Source: Calliphora vicina (lineage: Eukaryota; Arthropoda; Insecta; Diptera; Calliphoridae). Taken from it: DNA of 64,000 nucleotides. This document shows positions 33,991 through 46,139 of this stretch, piece by piece. The translations under genes were made by a program, and so were the position numbers. Within the stretch, counting starts at the first letter, position 1. Each line of letters starts with the position of its first letter. A model generated the notes under the pieces. The model was not told the DNA's origin. It saw nothing but the letters and a program-made list of their open reading frames with translations, and made no database searches. Where the stretch lies: positions 61,179,247 to 61,243,246 of the forward strand of contig NC_088784.1 in assembly GCF_958450345.1 (NCBI RefSeq), read 5' to 3'.

Positions 33991-35149
33991 TAGTAAATAA
34001 ATGTTTTTTTACACATTTTAAATTATTTCTTCCCTTACAATTTCTCTCAAATATTTAATTTTCCTCGAAAATTTTAAATAAACACTCTCATTACCACTTT
34101 CATTTTGGTAAACAAAACAATTCGTTGCATACTTTTTGGAGTATTTGAGAATGCAAAAATTGTATTGTTAAATGCACAACTATTAATCATTTTTCAAATA
34201 CAACTGAACATCCCAGAGGGGAAAACTTTAAAGGGCTTCACTTTGTTGGGCTTCTAAAAGACATATTTACACACTCCAAATGCTTAGGTATATATACCAC
34301 TCTGCCTTCTCTATGAAGGTTCTTATCCTTTTAAAAGTTGTCTTATAAAATTTTATCTTATGAAACCTTTCTTTAGGAAGACTTTTGGAATTATCTATCC
34401 TTTCAAAATTTGTTATGGTTCATTACAATACGAATAAGCCAAATGAAGTCAGACCCTGAAATAGCGACTACACAAGGCCTTATTCCCAAGAAAGCACCTG
34501 TAAAATAAAAACAATTTGGCTTACGTTTCCAAAGGCCTTTAGAAAGGCCTCTTTGTTTTTCCAGCTGCTATATATAGTTTTTGTTCCATTTACGCCTGTG
34601 GAATTTTTCATTAAGACTTTCAACGGGAATAAATATTTTTTTTCATCAATTTTTTTTGTGATATTTTATTTTTAATAATAAAATGCATTGATTGTGAAGA
34701 TATATAGTTTATTCCAGCATGTCGACATTTTAACGCATTCACAGTACCGAAAGTCGAAGCATTTTTTTGTAGTTTTTATTAAAATTTATTTGAAATAAAT
34801 TTATTAATGAAAAAAACAATAAGTAGGAAATCGAATGCATAAAATGTTTATTCTGATTTTGTAAAAAAATAAATGGAATATTTTTGTATACAAGCAAGTC
34901 TGTTTGTCGGGCTATTTGTGCTTAAGGTTAAATGAAAATGCATAAATATTAAATTGAGTGTCGTGTAGGTTTTGTTTATTATGTATTTAACAAGATTATT
35001 AATTTGATTGTTACTCTTATCTATGAGCTGAAACACGTGCTGCAAAATCTTAGGTTGGGTACCATTAAACTTGCCATGGGGTTTGGTATTTACAAGGAAG
35101 TTTTTTGAATTCGAATATCATGGAGGTGAATTTTTAAAGTTATACAAAT
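33991..35149. other. Quiet intron sequence
   Basis: AT-rich. A small GGCCTTTAGAAAGGCC hairpin lies near 34533. No exon or shared repeat was recognised. Confidence 0.4.
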
Positions 35150-36530
35150 TTAAATATTTCGGTACTTTTAGATTTTCTGGTACTTTTAAAATTAGTTTTC
35201 TAACTTCTAGTACTTTTAAAATTGTATATAATTTATTCATTTTGTTATGATTTCTAACATAAATTACAGAAAACTATAAATTTTATTGAGATTTAAAAAA
35301 GTACCAAAGATAGTACAAAAAATACTACTAATTTATTTAAAGAAATTGTATCATTTCGATGTCATCATTAACAACAAAAAAGTCCTTAAATACTACCTTT
35401 TTACAAAAAGTGATTTTCAGACTTTTAACGACATTTTAAAAAAAATTTACTTAAATCAATTTTAAAAATATTTATAAAAGAATAAAAGATTTTAAGCATT
35501 TTGTTATGATTGCTAAAAATAATTTGAAATATAACTAAAAGTACTTAAAAATACATACTTTTTTTAGCATTTTGATGTAATTCTTAACAAAAATTCTAAA
35601 TCTGAATTACATTTAAAAAAGTACTCAAAATACTACTACATATTTGACAAAATGGTATTTTAAAGCTATTATCGTCCTTTCTAACAAAAATTACTGAAAA
35701 CTACGAATTTTTACAATATTTTAAAACGTATCAAAAAGGGTAGTATTACCTTTTTAATTAAATTTATTTATGGCTTTTAGAGCTCTTTCAAAAAAAAATT
35801 ACTGAAAACTACCAATTTTTACAATATTTTAAAAGGTATCAAAGATACTACTATTCATTTCTAACTTCTTAAAACGTATGAAAAATACTACCTTTTTAAT
35901 TAAATTGATTTAAGGCTTTTGACGTCCACTTGTAACAAAAATGACTGAAAACTACGAATTTTTACAATATTTAAAAACGTATGAAAAATACTACTATTTG
36001 AATTAAATTGATTTTAACCATTTTTAAATCATTTCTAACCAAAATTACATAACAACTGTGAACAAATTTCATGATATATATTAATACTTGTTTGTTAAAT
36101 GCAATTTAAGGCATTTTGTTTTGATTTCTTATAAAAACTACATGAAAACTATAAACTTCATTAAAATATAAAATAAGTTCCAAACGTATTTAAACATACT
36201 ACTTTATTTGTAGTGATTTATAGCAAGAATTAAATGAAAATTACTAATTTGAACCTTATTTAAAAACGGACTAAAATACCACTATTTTATAAAAAGGAAT
36301 GTTAGTCTTTAGGTATCATTTAATAATATTTAAAAAAGTACTAAAAATACTACTTTTTTATAATAATTTATTTTTATCTATTGTTGTCATTTCTAACCCG
36401 AATTACATAAAAAACTATGAATTACAAAATATTGAAAAAGTACTAATAATACTACTATTTTATTTAAAGCTATTTTTTTAACATTAGTTTCATTTGCAGC
36501 AAAAATTACAAGGAAACAATTAACATACAC
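35150..36530. repeat. Degenerate satellite, monomer about 90-135 bp
   Basis: The word order TCTAACAAAAATTAC, GAAAACTA(C/T)GAATTTT, AAAAAGTA(C/T)(T/C)AAA, ATACTACTTTTTTA-TTAAA returns about every 90-135 bases. The CTAACA..ATTAC anchor falls near 35253, 35586, 35690, 35800, 35935, 36040, 36130, 36222, 36395 and 36500. Units are strongly diverged. The array resumes at 37600 after foreign insertions. Confidence 0.75.
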
Positions 36531-36795
36531 TGCACTATAGGTTAAATGACTACTTTTTCTGTGCAAAATTAATAACTACTACAAAATCATGGTATTCAAA
36601 CCAAAACCTTAAATAATTTCATAAGTAAGAATAATTCTATTAAAAAAATGGAATTTAACCCACTAACGACCAAAAATTAACCCTTTTGCAATCATTAATG
36701 CAAACTTAATACATTAATTTATTTTAATTATACTAAAACTTTTAGTAATTGCTTAAATCTAATTCATTTCGTAAATTTAAATCAAAAAGGTCCTC

Positions 36796-37102
36796 TTAAC
36801 TTTCATTAATTTCATCGTCTTGGTGGGTATAGTGAATTACTTCAGGTGGAAGTGTGGAACTTTTCCGATTTTGTAAGCGCCTATATAAAAATGATGTGGA
36901 AATTAATGGATCTGAGGTACAGCTTAATATTAATATTAATTCGGAGCTTAAAAAATCTATTTTCTCCGCTTCCATTACAGCGTCTTTTTGCATCTCAAAA
37001 AATTTGTCAGCAATATGCAGTAAAATAGATTGCAAAGAAACTTTGGTAAGAGTCTCATTTGCTTTTATAATTTTTCTTTTAAAATTTCAATAATTTATAT
37101 TC
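36796..37102 (-). pseudogene. C-terminal end of an unrecognised ORF, helical
   Basis: On the minus strand a frame of about 100 codons has no stops. It reads EILKRKIIKANETLTKVS, ILLHIADKFFEMQKDAVM, EAEKIDFLSSEL, then a polar tail TLPPEVIHYTHQDDEINES and a stop at 36796. The pattern of charged and hydrophobic residues suggests a coiled coil like those at the end of small TE-encoded DNA-binding proteins. No domain was recognised. No ATG start is seen at its upstream end. It lies between the two blocks of satellite, beside a DINE. Confidence 0.25.
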
Positions 37103-37458
37103 GTGAGTGATTTTCGGAAATGGGTTATATGGGAGTTATGACCGTGTGATTATTTTCTTTATGAGAGTTGAATTTTATGTGTATACTAACAATTTTAAGT
37201 GATTCATGCACGTTAAAGTGATTTTCGGAAGCGGGAGCTATGACCGATCATCATAAAATTAGGTGACCTGAATTCCGTATATATAAAACTTGTTTGGAGC
37301 TAAATTTGTGTAGATACCTATATAAATTAAACATTTATGACCGATAAAGTCCAATTACGGGAGGACATTTGTATGGGGGCTAGGTGAAATAATGGACCGA
37401 TTTCAGCCAGTTTTAATAGGCTTCGTCCTTGGGCAGAAAAAATTATATGTACCATATT
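37101..37458 (-). mobile_element. DINE-1-like element, GGTCGG subfamily, partial
   Basis: The inverted copy of 11140-11570 shares GATTTTCGGAAATGGG, GACCGATCATCATAAAATTAGG, TTATGACCGATAAAGTCCAATT and GGACCGATTTCAGCCAGTTT. Both termini are missing. Confidence 0.65.
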
Positions 37459-37599
37459 AAGGTGGGTCTTAAAGCTGACTTATTTAATTTGGAGTATTGG
37501 TTACAAAATGGCATTAAAAAAAGTGCAATATTTGCATTTGAAAAATTGGACTTTAGTACAGTTTTGCTAGCCGTTTAACGTATAGTGCACTGGTACGAT

Positions 37600-38060
37600 T
37601 CTATTTTGATTTCTAATCAAAATTACACGAAATCTGAATTTTATACAAATTTAAATAAGTAGCAAACGTAACTAAAAATTTCACTACTTTAGTTAAAGTG
37701 ATTTTTAGCATTTTCATGTCATTATTAACAAAAATTTCATAAATTTTATTAATATGAACAATATTTAAAAAAGTACTGAAACTAAAAAAAAAAATCGTAG
37801 TATTTTACCAAAGAATGGGATTTTAAGAACTTTGGTGAAATTTAAAATGTTTAAACTAAAGTTTCTAGCTAAATATAGCATTTTTACGATATAAAAAACT
37901 AAGAATTTGATCAAAATTTAAAAAAGTACTAAAAATACTACTTTTTGAAAAAACCGTTTTTTATAATTTTTGTGTATTTTAACAGAAAATACAAGAAATC
38001 CATTAAAACAAGCTATAATTATTTTAGTAAAGGTAAATATTTCTTCAAAAATTTAAAACT
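37600..38060. repeat. Degenerate satellite, second block
   Basis: The same monomer words as 35150-36530 resume: CTAATCAAAATTACACGAAA near 37612, then AAAGTACTGAAAC and AAAAAGTACTAAAAATACTAC at 37922-37942. The interruption (36540-37590) holds the ORF remnant and the inverted DINE. Confidence 0.6.
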
Positions 38061-40528
38061 TTTAAGGAAAAAAATGCTTTTGTTTTGCTTAACCTACAAT
38101 TAATATTTTTATGAACCTGAATAGAATACACCCATGTCAATTTCGATATATTGTGAGCATTAAATAAATTTCTAGTAAAATAGTACTTAAATTAAAGAAA
38201 TTTATGTTTTAAAATTGTTTTGTTTGCTGTTTTTATTTTCATCCATTGACGTCTATGATCATTCATAAAATTGTTTAATTATTTTGTTTATCTCACAATT
38301 TCTTCAACAATTGTTGCTATTAATTCAAATTTAAATATTTCAAGTACCCTTAACCTTGATAGACATGCTATATGCTCTACACGGTAATTTGAATAACTAA
38401 CCTTACACTTGCCAAGAAAAATAATAAAATTTATGAATATATTTGCTAAAAGCAAACAATATTTTCACTTCATTATGAAACCTAATAAAATTAGGAGGTA
38501 TTTTCCTAACTAAAATTGTTTTTGGTGGTCAGACCAAAACTAATTGTTTGCTAAACTGCTAGCAAATATTTAATTTTAATGCTAAAATAATATAGAGATA
38601 ACAACAAAAAATAAAATTTTAAGAAATTATTACGTTTTTCATGGCGAAAAGCAAAGTGGTGTGTGCAAAATTTCAAAACGCCTACACAAAACTTTAAGAA
38701 ATTATTTTAACTTTGAAAATGTTTTAGAACAAAAACAATAAATGACTTTAAATCAAAATTTCTGGCAAAATATTTGAAAAGGAAAAGCCCACCACCATCG
38801 TCATCAGACACCACCAGATAAGTTAAGTTAATTTTAGTTTAGTTTCTTTATTTAATATTATTTTTAGATTTTATTTTAGCAAATGTTTGCTAAACGTTTT
38901 GACGTCAACTGGATTATTATTGGCAACAGATATTATGATGCTTCTATTGTATTTGATTGATTTTATTTCAGTTAGCAGCAAATTTATTTATTTATAAAAG
39001 AAAGGAAAATTTAAATTATCTATTAAATATTATAATCATTTGTTATTTAAATAGAATTGTGTTATATTACTTTTCTAAATGAAATATTATTATCAAATTC
39101 TATTATTTATTATCCATTAAGTTGTTTCGAAAGGCTTAACTGGTTACCTGACTGGTCACTTGGGGATAGTAGAATAATATGTCCGAAAAATAACTGTTTA
39201 AAGCTTTTTAGTCATTATGAAAATCCAACCTCTGAAGACAGGGTTTTGAAACGTTTATATTTGAATATTTTGTTTACACACTTTTGTTTTCTCAATGTCT
39301 AGTTCATTGCCAATGATTTTCCCCTAGTTAATCCTCATCATGAAGAAATTTTACATATGAGAAAAAAATGTTAACAAATATTTGCATTCTCAGAAGAGTG
39401 TAAAAACGTGCAATGTAAATAAAAACAGAAAAAGTAATTAAATTAAAAGAAAAAGTGTTCAACTAAACTCATTGCAAAAATACGACATTTTTACACAAGT
39501 TTCTTTAAAAGTCTTAACTCGATTTTGTTCTTATTGACTTTAATGCACATGATTAAAGTTAAATTCAAGTTTGAGATGTTTCTAAACGTTATTTATTATG
39601 CAAATGTAAAACTACGATAATAAGTTTTGTTATACATTTATTACTGACTTTTATTACCTTTAAACAATTAACCAAAGTTCTTTTTTTAAATACATTTGTT
39701 TTTTTTTGCAATATTTTTTATTCTGTGATTTAAAATGTTGTAATTAAATTAGCGCTTTTTCTCTACACAATTATATAATTTGTTTGTTTAATAAAAATCA
39801 TATAATTAAAAAAAAAAAAACATTTTCAACAATGATTTATGGTGTGATTTTAATAGAATAAATTAAATATTGTTATATATGTACGTTCAATCCAAACCTA
39901 CAAAAAATCCAACTTAAATTAACAATAAATTCAATATTTTATTAGCAACATAAAAGGAGCAAACAAAACAAAAAAAATACATGAATGAATGAATTATTTT
40001 CAATAATTTATGTTTAATTGAAAATAAAATAGTGTACAGGAGAGTACAAAGGATATACCGACATATGCACAATAGGGTTGTTTGTTTAAAATTTATTTTC
40101 GAATTTGGTGTAAAATTGCAACGCTGAAAATTGAGTTGTTAACCCATTCCGCAATGGTTCAAAAGTTTGACAATGCAATTTCAATTTTTGTAACATATTG
40201 TTATTTAATATTTAATTTTTTTATAACCGAATTATATTCTATACGGAATTATCTTTCTTAAAATATATAGATGTAAAAATTTGACTATAACATTTTCTAA
40301 TAAAAATTTCCAATCATCTCGACCAACGTTAAGCGCTAGCTAAGGTATCGTAATACCTCTAAATACAGTAACCGAAATTCTGAAATTGATTTGAATATTT
40401 TATTAAAATCGAAAGAACTTAAAATGTAATTTAATACCACATATCGCCTTATTTAAAATATTTGTAGACTTTATTAATCATTTAATTCAGACCGAAATGA
40501 CAGCAAGTTGTTTTTATTTTATTAGGAA
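38061..40528. other. Quiet intron sequence
   Basis: AT-rich. The 81-codon open frame at 39057-39302 was not recognised and is no longer than other chance frames here. No exon or shared repeat was seen. Confidence 0.35.
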
Positions 40529-40878
40529 CTAGCTGAACCCGGTCCGCGTTGCTGGCCCTTAGAAAACATCTGTTTGATATTGCAAAGATTTTAATATACA
40601 GTGTCGGACAAAGTCGTTGATCCAACCTTCAATGTTAATACATGTAGTGAAATTTCGGATGGTTCCAATGAATTCTAAAATTTAGTATGGAAATTTCTTA
40701 TTCATGCACCTAATATGCAAGAGTAAACAAAATTGTTTATCACAGACCGAAAATCAAAAATCTGACTTTACACTGTTACCCAAAAGGCTTTTTTGAAGAT
40801 TCCCTGAAAATTTCATTAAAATCGGTCTAGCCGTTTTTGAGTTCTTTCGGAACATACATCCATTTTTATATATATAGA
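40529..40878 (-). mobile_element. Non-autonomous Helitron, apparently complete
   Basis: Read on the minus strand it begins TCTATATATATAAAAATGGA (after A) and continues CGAAAGAACTCAAAAACGGC. It ends CGGACCGGGTTCAGCTAG before T. A 5' TC, a 3' CTAG, an A|T target and no terminal repeats are the Helitron rule. Its 3' end resembles that at 577 and is distinct from the family at 33990. At 350 bases it is non-coding. Confidence 0.75.
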
Positions 40879-40883
40879 TAAAA

Positions 40884-41078
40884 AATGTTTGTTAGAGAAA
40901 ATTCGAAAATCCTCTTTACGAAATCACCGAATGGACCTAATGTGGTATTTTAGGTGTCCAAAACCATATTCAGAAAATTTCCTTTCCAATGATACCAGTT
41001 TGGAGCTAATCGGTTGGATGGTCTCAGAGTCTATAACGGACATAGGTAGAAACATTTTTTGTATTTTATATATATAGA
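40884..41078 (-). mobile_element. Helitron-like 5' end, second copy in tandem
   Basis: Minus strand: TCTATATATATAAAATAC followed by TTTCTACCTATGTCCGTTAT. It lies directly upstream of the complete Helitron, in the same orientation, with about five bases between. The 3' half is missing. Confidence 0.6.
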
Positions 41079-41189
41079 TTAATCAAATATAACTGATATT
41101 CTAATTCTAATAGCAAAATAAAAAATAAAAAACATAAATATCTCTAGCTAAAAGAGATAACTTACATATATTTGTATTGTAGATCTTCT

Positions 41190-41720
41190 CAAGGACAATT
41201 TATATTTTAAATTTCAATCATAAATGGATTTTTGGCAATTCTTTAAAAAAAATTTTGCCACCTTGGATCTTTATTTACAACTTTGGTGACTCCCACTGAA
41301 ATTTTCCAGCAAAAGTTTTTGCAGAACTTATTAATTATTTAATGTACTTTTTGAAATGTATTTTTTTTTTGATTTTCTCGAAAAAATGTTGTCAAATTAA
41401 CCCCTAACGAGAGGGTTAAGATCTGCAACAAAAATTATCCCCATAAAATTCCACAATATAACTCTAACAATAAGAATTCTCTCAGACGCTCTCTTCGATC
41501 AAAAACTTATAACTTTGAGCCACTGTAAAAAAAAACTCAGACCAGCTGGACTATAAGTTTATTCTACAAAAATGATATACTCAACATTTCGCTATTCTGT
41601 TCAAATGATACAAAATCGTCAAATTTTTACTCAATCCATAGGAAATATACATAGAATGAGTTTACTAAAATCGTGAAATTTTGTCTCATGTTTGAACTTA
41701 TTAAAATTAGTTACAAACGA
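41190..41720 (+). repeat. Interspersed repeat family F, copy 1
   Basis: Runs through TTTACAACTTTGGTGACTCC, GATTTTCTCGAAAAAATG, GAGGGTTAAGATCTGC, CATAAAATTCCACAATATAA and ATAAGAATTCTCTCAGA to GGACTATAAGTTTATTC. Further copies lie at 54480-55065 (same orientation) and 58365-59175 (inverted). No coding capacity was recognised. Superfamily unknown. Confidence 0.7.
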
Positions 41721-43300
41721 ATTTTAATGACATTTCAGATAAATATTTTTTGAGTTCGGAAAATTACATTTTTGGCAAAACAAAGTAACCTCCATTTTTA
41801 AGAAATTTGATTGAAATGTATGAAAAATTCATCAAGGCATGTTTAAAACGAAAAATTTTTAATTAATCATTTTATGCTTCTGAGTCCAGAATTGGTCTAA
41901 ATTTGTTTCAAGTTTAATTCGGTCCATATTAAATTAAAGTTGGTGACTCTAAAATGTCGCGCAAACTTATCAGAGTTTTTCAAATGCATTTCCATACAAT
42001 TTGCGAGAGTGCAAAAATGCGTAGATTGCATAGTTTACCAGGCATTCTAAATCACATGTTATTGTGATTTGGAAAAAATGTGTGAATAAAACATGCTTCT
42101 ATGTACCACCCTAATACAGATACATCTAAATGATATTTTTAACTTTTAAATAATCATATAATTAATAATGAATATTAAAATTTGTATTAAATAAAGCCAA
42201 TTAAATTGCAAAAATTAGCTAAACTATTTGCTACAAGACAAGTTAACACTAAATGTATAGAAAATGATTTATAATTTTACATTTCAAAATCAATAATGTA
42301 GTTATTTTTTGTTTAAATTTCAAACAATATGGCGCTAATACAGGAGATTAAACATTTTATTAGGAAAAACATAAAAATAATTGATTAAAAATGTTAATAA
42401 TTAGGAAAAAAAAAACTTTAGGTAATTCAAAAATGGAAATAAGTACTCATCTATGTATGTATATCCAATCGGAAATATATTTAATTTTCATATTAAATTA
42501 ATTTTGACATAGACCCTTTTGATATGCTATTTACATTTATGATATGGTAATTTTCAATTAAAGAATTATTGAAATGACAAAAATTTAATTGGGAACATTA
42601 AAAACCCTATTTATGCTTAATTAATGTTAACAACAAAATGTGTGTATTTATTTATGTATGTTAAACGTATGTGTTTTAAATTAAATATTATTTATTTTAA
42701 AACAACATATGTATGTACAATACAATATGTAAAATATTTGTATTTGAAAATACCATTTATTAAAATTTCTTTTAATAAATCTTGTACAAAAGCAACAGCC
42801 GCCAAAATCTATCAAAACTAAATAAATAAACAACAATTTCATTATAATTCTTTTTTAAATAAAGAACAAAAACAACAAAATTAAGAATTAAAGCAGCAAC
42901 AATACAAAACATTTGTCTTACACAATCATCAATTTGGCGTGAGCGTATGCGTGTGTCTTTTCTGTTTTAAAATTAAAATTTTTTCTCGTTGACTTTAAAA
43001 AAAATATTTTTTTTTAAAAATAACGTAATACAAGAAGGTTGAACATATATTTTATTATTTATTGGTGTGTTGTTGTTGTTTATATGCATGTCTCATTTAC
43101 AGGCAGACGTCAGAAAAAAATTCGAATTTAAAACGAATAACATGCAAACAGGAGTAAAATCGTGTAATAAGATTTAGCGGGAAAAGTCTGAACATATAGT
43201 ACCCTACATTTTGCTGAGGAATACATGATCTTAAATTTAAGATATCGAATATTTGTTGAAATTAGTTAATAATATCTATTATATCTACATATGTGCAATT
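41721..43300. other. Quiet intron sequence
   Basis: AT-rich, with TTG/CAA runs near 42870-42905 and 43068-43080. No coding signal was seen. Confidence 0.4.
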
Positions 43301-43930
43301 CCATGTCATCGTACGTGACATTTGTACGCCTATAGAGTGGAATAGATTTTGCAAAAATAAGATTATCTGAAAAATAATTTGGTCTTTATGTTCCATTCAG
43401 AGCCTACTTTATGTTAAAAAAATAATAAGTTCTTTCGAAACATTGTTGTCCAAAATATCAAGCGAAATAAGGGTATATCGTACGTGACATAAAACGGAAG
43501 TAATTTAGAGGTACATGTAGAAATATGCGAAAATTTGGGAATCGTGAGAGGCGTTATGTTTTTTTTTAATTTCTTACTATAAACAAAATATATTTTCTTT
43601 ACAATCCGTCATATTTAAATAAAAACAATTGGTCAATTCACAAGGTGTCTTATCATGTCATAATGTCCTAATATTTCACAATGGTTTTTATTGCTTTTCA
43701 AGCAAAAAATGTCCTAAAATAATACTACTCTGCATGCTATGTTTATTGTGTTATCGTAACCAACCAGAGACCTGCGCCAATTGCCAAAGAGTCGGTTAAG
43801 CCGAGTCGCCGAGTCGTTATATATTAGGACATTATGTCAATATGACTGATAAGAAACCTTGTGAATTGACCAAATATTTGTATGATTTTATAATAAATAA
43901 AATTTAATATCGTACGTGACAATAGACATA
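43301..43930 (+). repeat. Interspersed repeat, copy 2, with CGTACGTGACA motifs
   Basis: The start matches the inverted copy at 30085-30195 (TTTGTACGCCTATAGAGTGG, AATAATTTGGT). The word TCGTACGTGACA occurs near 43310, 43479 and 43911. A fold-back MITE sits inside the segment (43629-43873). Confidence 0.6.
43629..43873. mobile_element. MITE with about 48-bp inverted ends
   Basis: TTGGTCAATTCACAAGGTGT at the left and the inverse, ACCTTGTGAATTGACCAA, at the right pair well. The pairing continues through the TCTTATCATGTCATAATGTC and ATATTAGGACATTATGTC regions. The interior holds AGTCGGTTAAGCCGAGTCG, a small GC-rich palindrome-like piece. No transposase is present. Confidence 0.8.
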
Positions 43931-43988
43931 CATACATATATTTTGTAAATATACATATGTATACAAAAACTAAAAAATAAATAGAAAA

Positions 43989-44148
43989 TATCGATGCCTT
44001 AATATAAAAAGGCCCCAACTCGTGTTTTATTTGTAAGACCAGATTTTCGTTTATTTCGATAAATGGTCCGATCATACGTCATAATTAGGCAAAAAATCTC
44101 GACCTAAAAAAATACGAGTTAGGGCCTTTTTATATTAAGGCATCGATA
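43989..44148. mobile_element. MITE with 35-bp inverted ends, copy 1
   Basis: TATCGATGCCTTAATATAAA..GGCCCCAACTCGT is mirrored by ACGAGTTAGGGCC..TTATATTAAGGCATCGATA. The 160-base element has a near relative at 53422-53532 with the same GGCC(C)TAACTCG ends. Confidence 0.8.
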
Positions 44149-44457
44149 TACATATATTCGGTTTCAATAAACAATTTGATAATAGCAAAATCCAATCAGA
44201 GTCAAATGCATTTCATACACCCAGAGAAAAAACAATTTAAAATCAATAAAAACCATATTGAATCAATAAGAAACATTAACGAAAGTCTAGTAATGTTGAA
44301 ATTTTTATTTAAATATGGAAAAATATTATGGTTTTTCTATTATAATGAACATTATTGAATTAATATGCCGCGTTCTTGTTTTTAAGTTAAAGCTTTTCCC
44401 TCAGTGTACTACAATTTTAGCCTAAAATATACCAATTAAATTTAATAATTAAATATA

Positions 44458-44632
44458 GTCAGTTTGAACTATTATTTTTGACATTCAAATGTTGTAATAA
44501 GCTCTAAATACTTCTAAATAGTAAAATTTTTATATTTTTTCTTCTATTCAAATCATTTTGAAAAAAGTTTCAAGGGTTTTTGTTTTTCCAGTCGTGGTTG
44601 TCATTCTCGTGGAATTGCCCATATACTAAACT
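44458..44632 (+). repeat. Interspersed repeat family G, copy 1
   Basis: AATGTTGTAATAAGCTCTAA, TCAAATCATTTTGAAAAAAG and GTCATTCTCGTGGAATTGCC appear here, and in the same order at 55074-55238. Confidence 0.7.
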
Positions 44633-44649
44633 TATTTCTGTTGATATCA

Positions 44650-44830
44650 ACAGTTTTAAGAGATTTATGATCGTTAAAGTGATCGGTAATTATCCTTATA
44701 TGGGAGATACGACCAATTATGGAGCGATTGTCATCAAATTAAGCTGAGCAAGTTGAAGTGATTTTCGGAAATGGTCCTTGTGTGAAAGCTAAGGTCAATT
44801 ATGGCTTGATCAGCAAAAAATGTTATATAT
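44650..44830 (-). mobile_element. DINE-1-like element, GGTCGG subfamily, partial
   Basis: Phrases AAGTGATTTTCGGAAATGG, ATATGGGAGATACGACC and AATTATGG..GATTGTCATCAAATTA are variants of the copies at 11400-11570 (inverted) and 37101-37458. Both termini are absent. Confidence 0.5.
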
Positions 44831-46130
44831 GACTTTACTTATGGCGTTTTCTTTTCTGACACAAAATGTTGCCAACATATTTTGTACCATTTATTAAAGA
44901 TTACCCATACCCTCATAATGTTTTACATTTTTAACGATCACAATAGAACAAAAACCATTACCATTTATGCAATTTTCTTTTATGTACCTTCTAAATGTTG
45001 TAACGATACATTTTGCTGTTTAAAAAGTGATAAAATTGAAGGTGAAACGTGTAGCATATCTTCGGGGTTTTGGGGCAACATTATTTGAAAAGAGCACGTT
45101 ATACCTTTACCAAACTACATTTTTTTTTAGAAAAGAACACAGAAAAGGGTAAAAGGCAGAAAAAGGCATAATTTGTGCCAGAAAAGAAAACGTCATTAGT
45201 TGTGGTGTTACTGTATATTAAATCTACAGCAGTATTTTGTCTGTATGTTTGTCGATTTCGAAACCAACATTAGCACAAACTTATAATGCTGAAGTAGGGC
45301 ATTCAAATTATAATATGTACATCGAAACATAACAAGTGTTGCTGTTTGTTAGACGAAATTAAATATTTTTTTAAAAAAAAAAATAACGCAAAGACAAGTA
45401 AAAAACACAAACAAAACTAAATACTACTTGATACTCATTTAAACAAAATATAAAACCAAACAAATAAATAATAAAAAGCAAACTAAACCAAACCAACAAC
45501 AAAATCTGTAGATGTCAACAGCCATTACAGCAGACATAAATCAGCAACTTAATAATTTCTTAAGACATATTTGTTGCACTTTTTTATTGTTGTTGCTGTT
45601 GTTGTTCTAGCTGTTTGTAGAACAACAAACAACAACAAAAACAACAATGTCAAAGTAAAATATAGACTATCGATTAGTTAGCACAATATAATCCATCAAA
45701 TTAACATTTTATGTTTAAGTATTAAACAAAATTAAACTGAAAATTTTACACGATTTAAGAGATTTATGATACATTTTAGTTGTATGAAATGGGGGTGAGA
45801 TTTGTCAAATGTGTGTATAGAAAAGTGTTTAAGAAATGATATATACACTCAAAGAAAATAATGTGCAGACAATATTTAAAAATAGTTTATTGAACTAAAA
45901 TTAACTTATGTGGACAAACTTTTAACATTTGTAGGTTTGTAGGCACAAAGTTGGAACCACATATTCTCTCCATAACTATATTTGCTAATAAAAGTTTTAG
46001 AAATGAGGAGTGTTTCATATTCAAAAGTACCTAAGTAATCCTGGGATTTTACAGAAAATATTGTGTATAATAAAGTGTCATAAAGATACATCTGCCGAAT
46101 TGGCCGTCATTTACTCAGTTTGTTTAACGT
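44831..46130. other. Quiet intron sequence
   Basis: AT-rich. The main structure is the TTG/CAA hairpin at 45586-45648. No exon was recognised. Confidence 0.4.
45586..45648. repeat. (TTG)n/(CAA)n inverted trinucleotide repeat
   Basis: ATTGTTGTTGCTGTTGTTGT is followed after a TCTAGCTG-type loop by AACAACAAACAACAACAAAA and ACAACAAT. The arms can pair over more than 20 bases. Confidence 0.75.
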
Positions 46131-46139
46131 TCAAATGGT

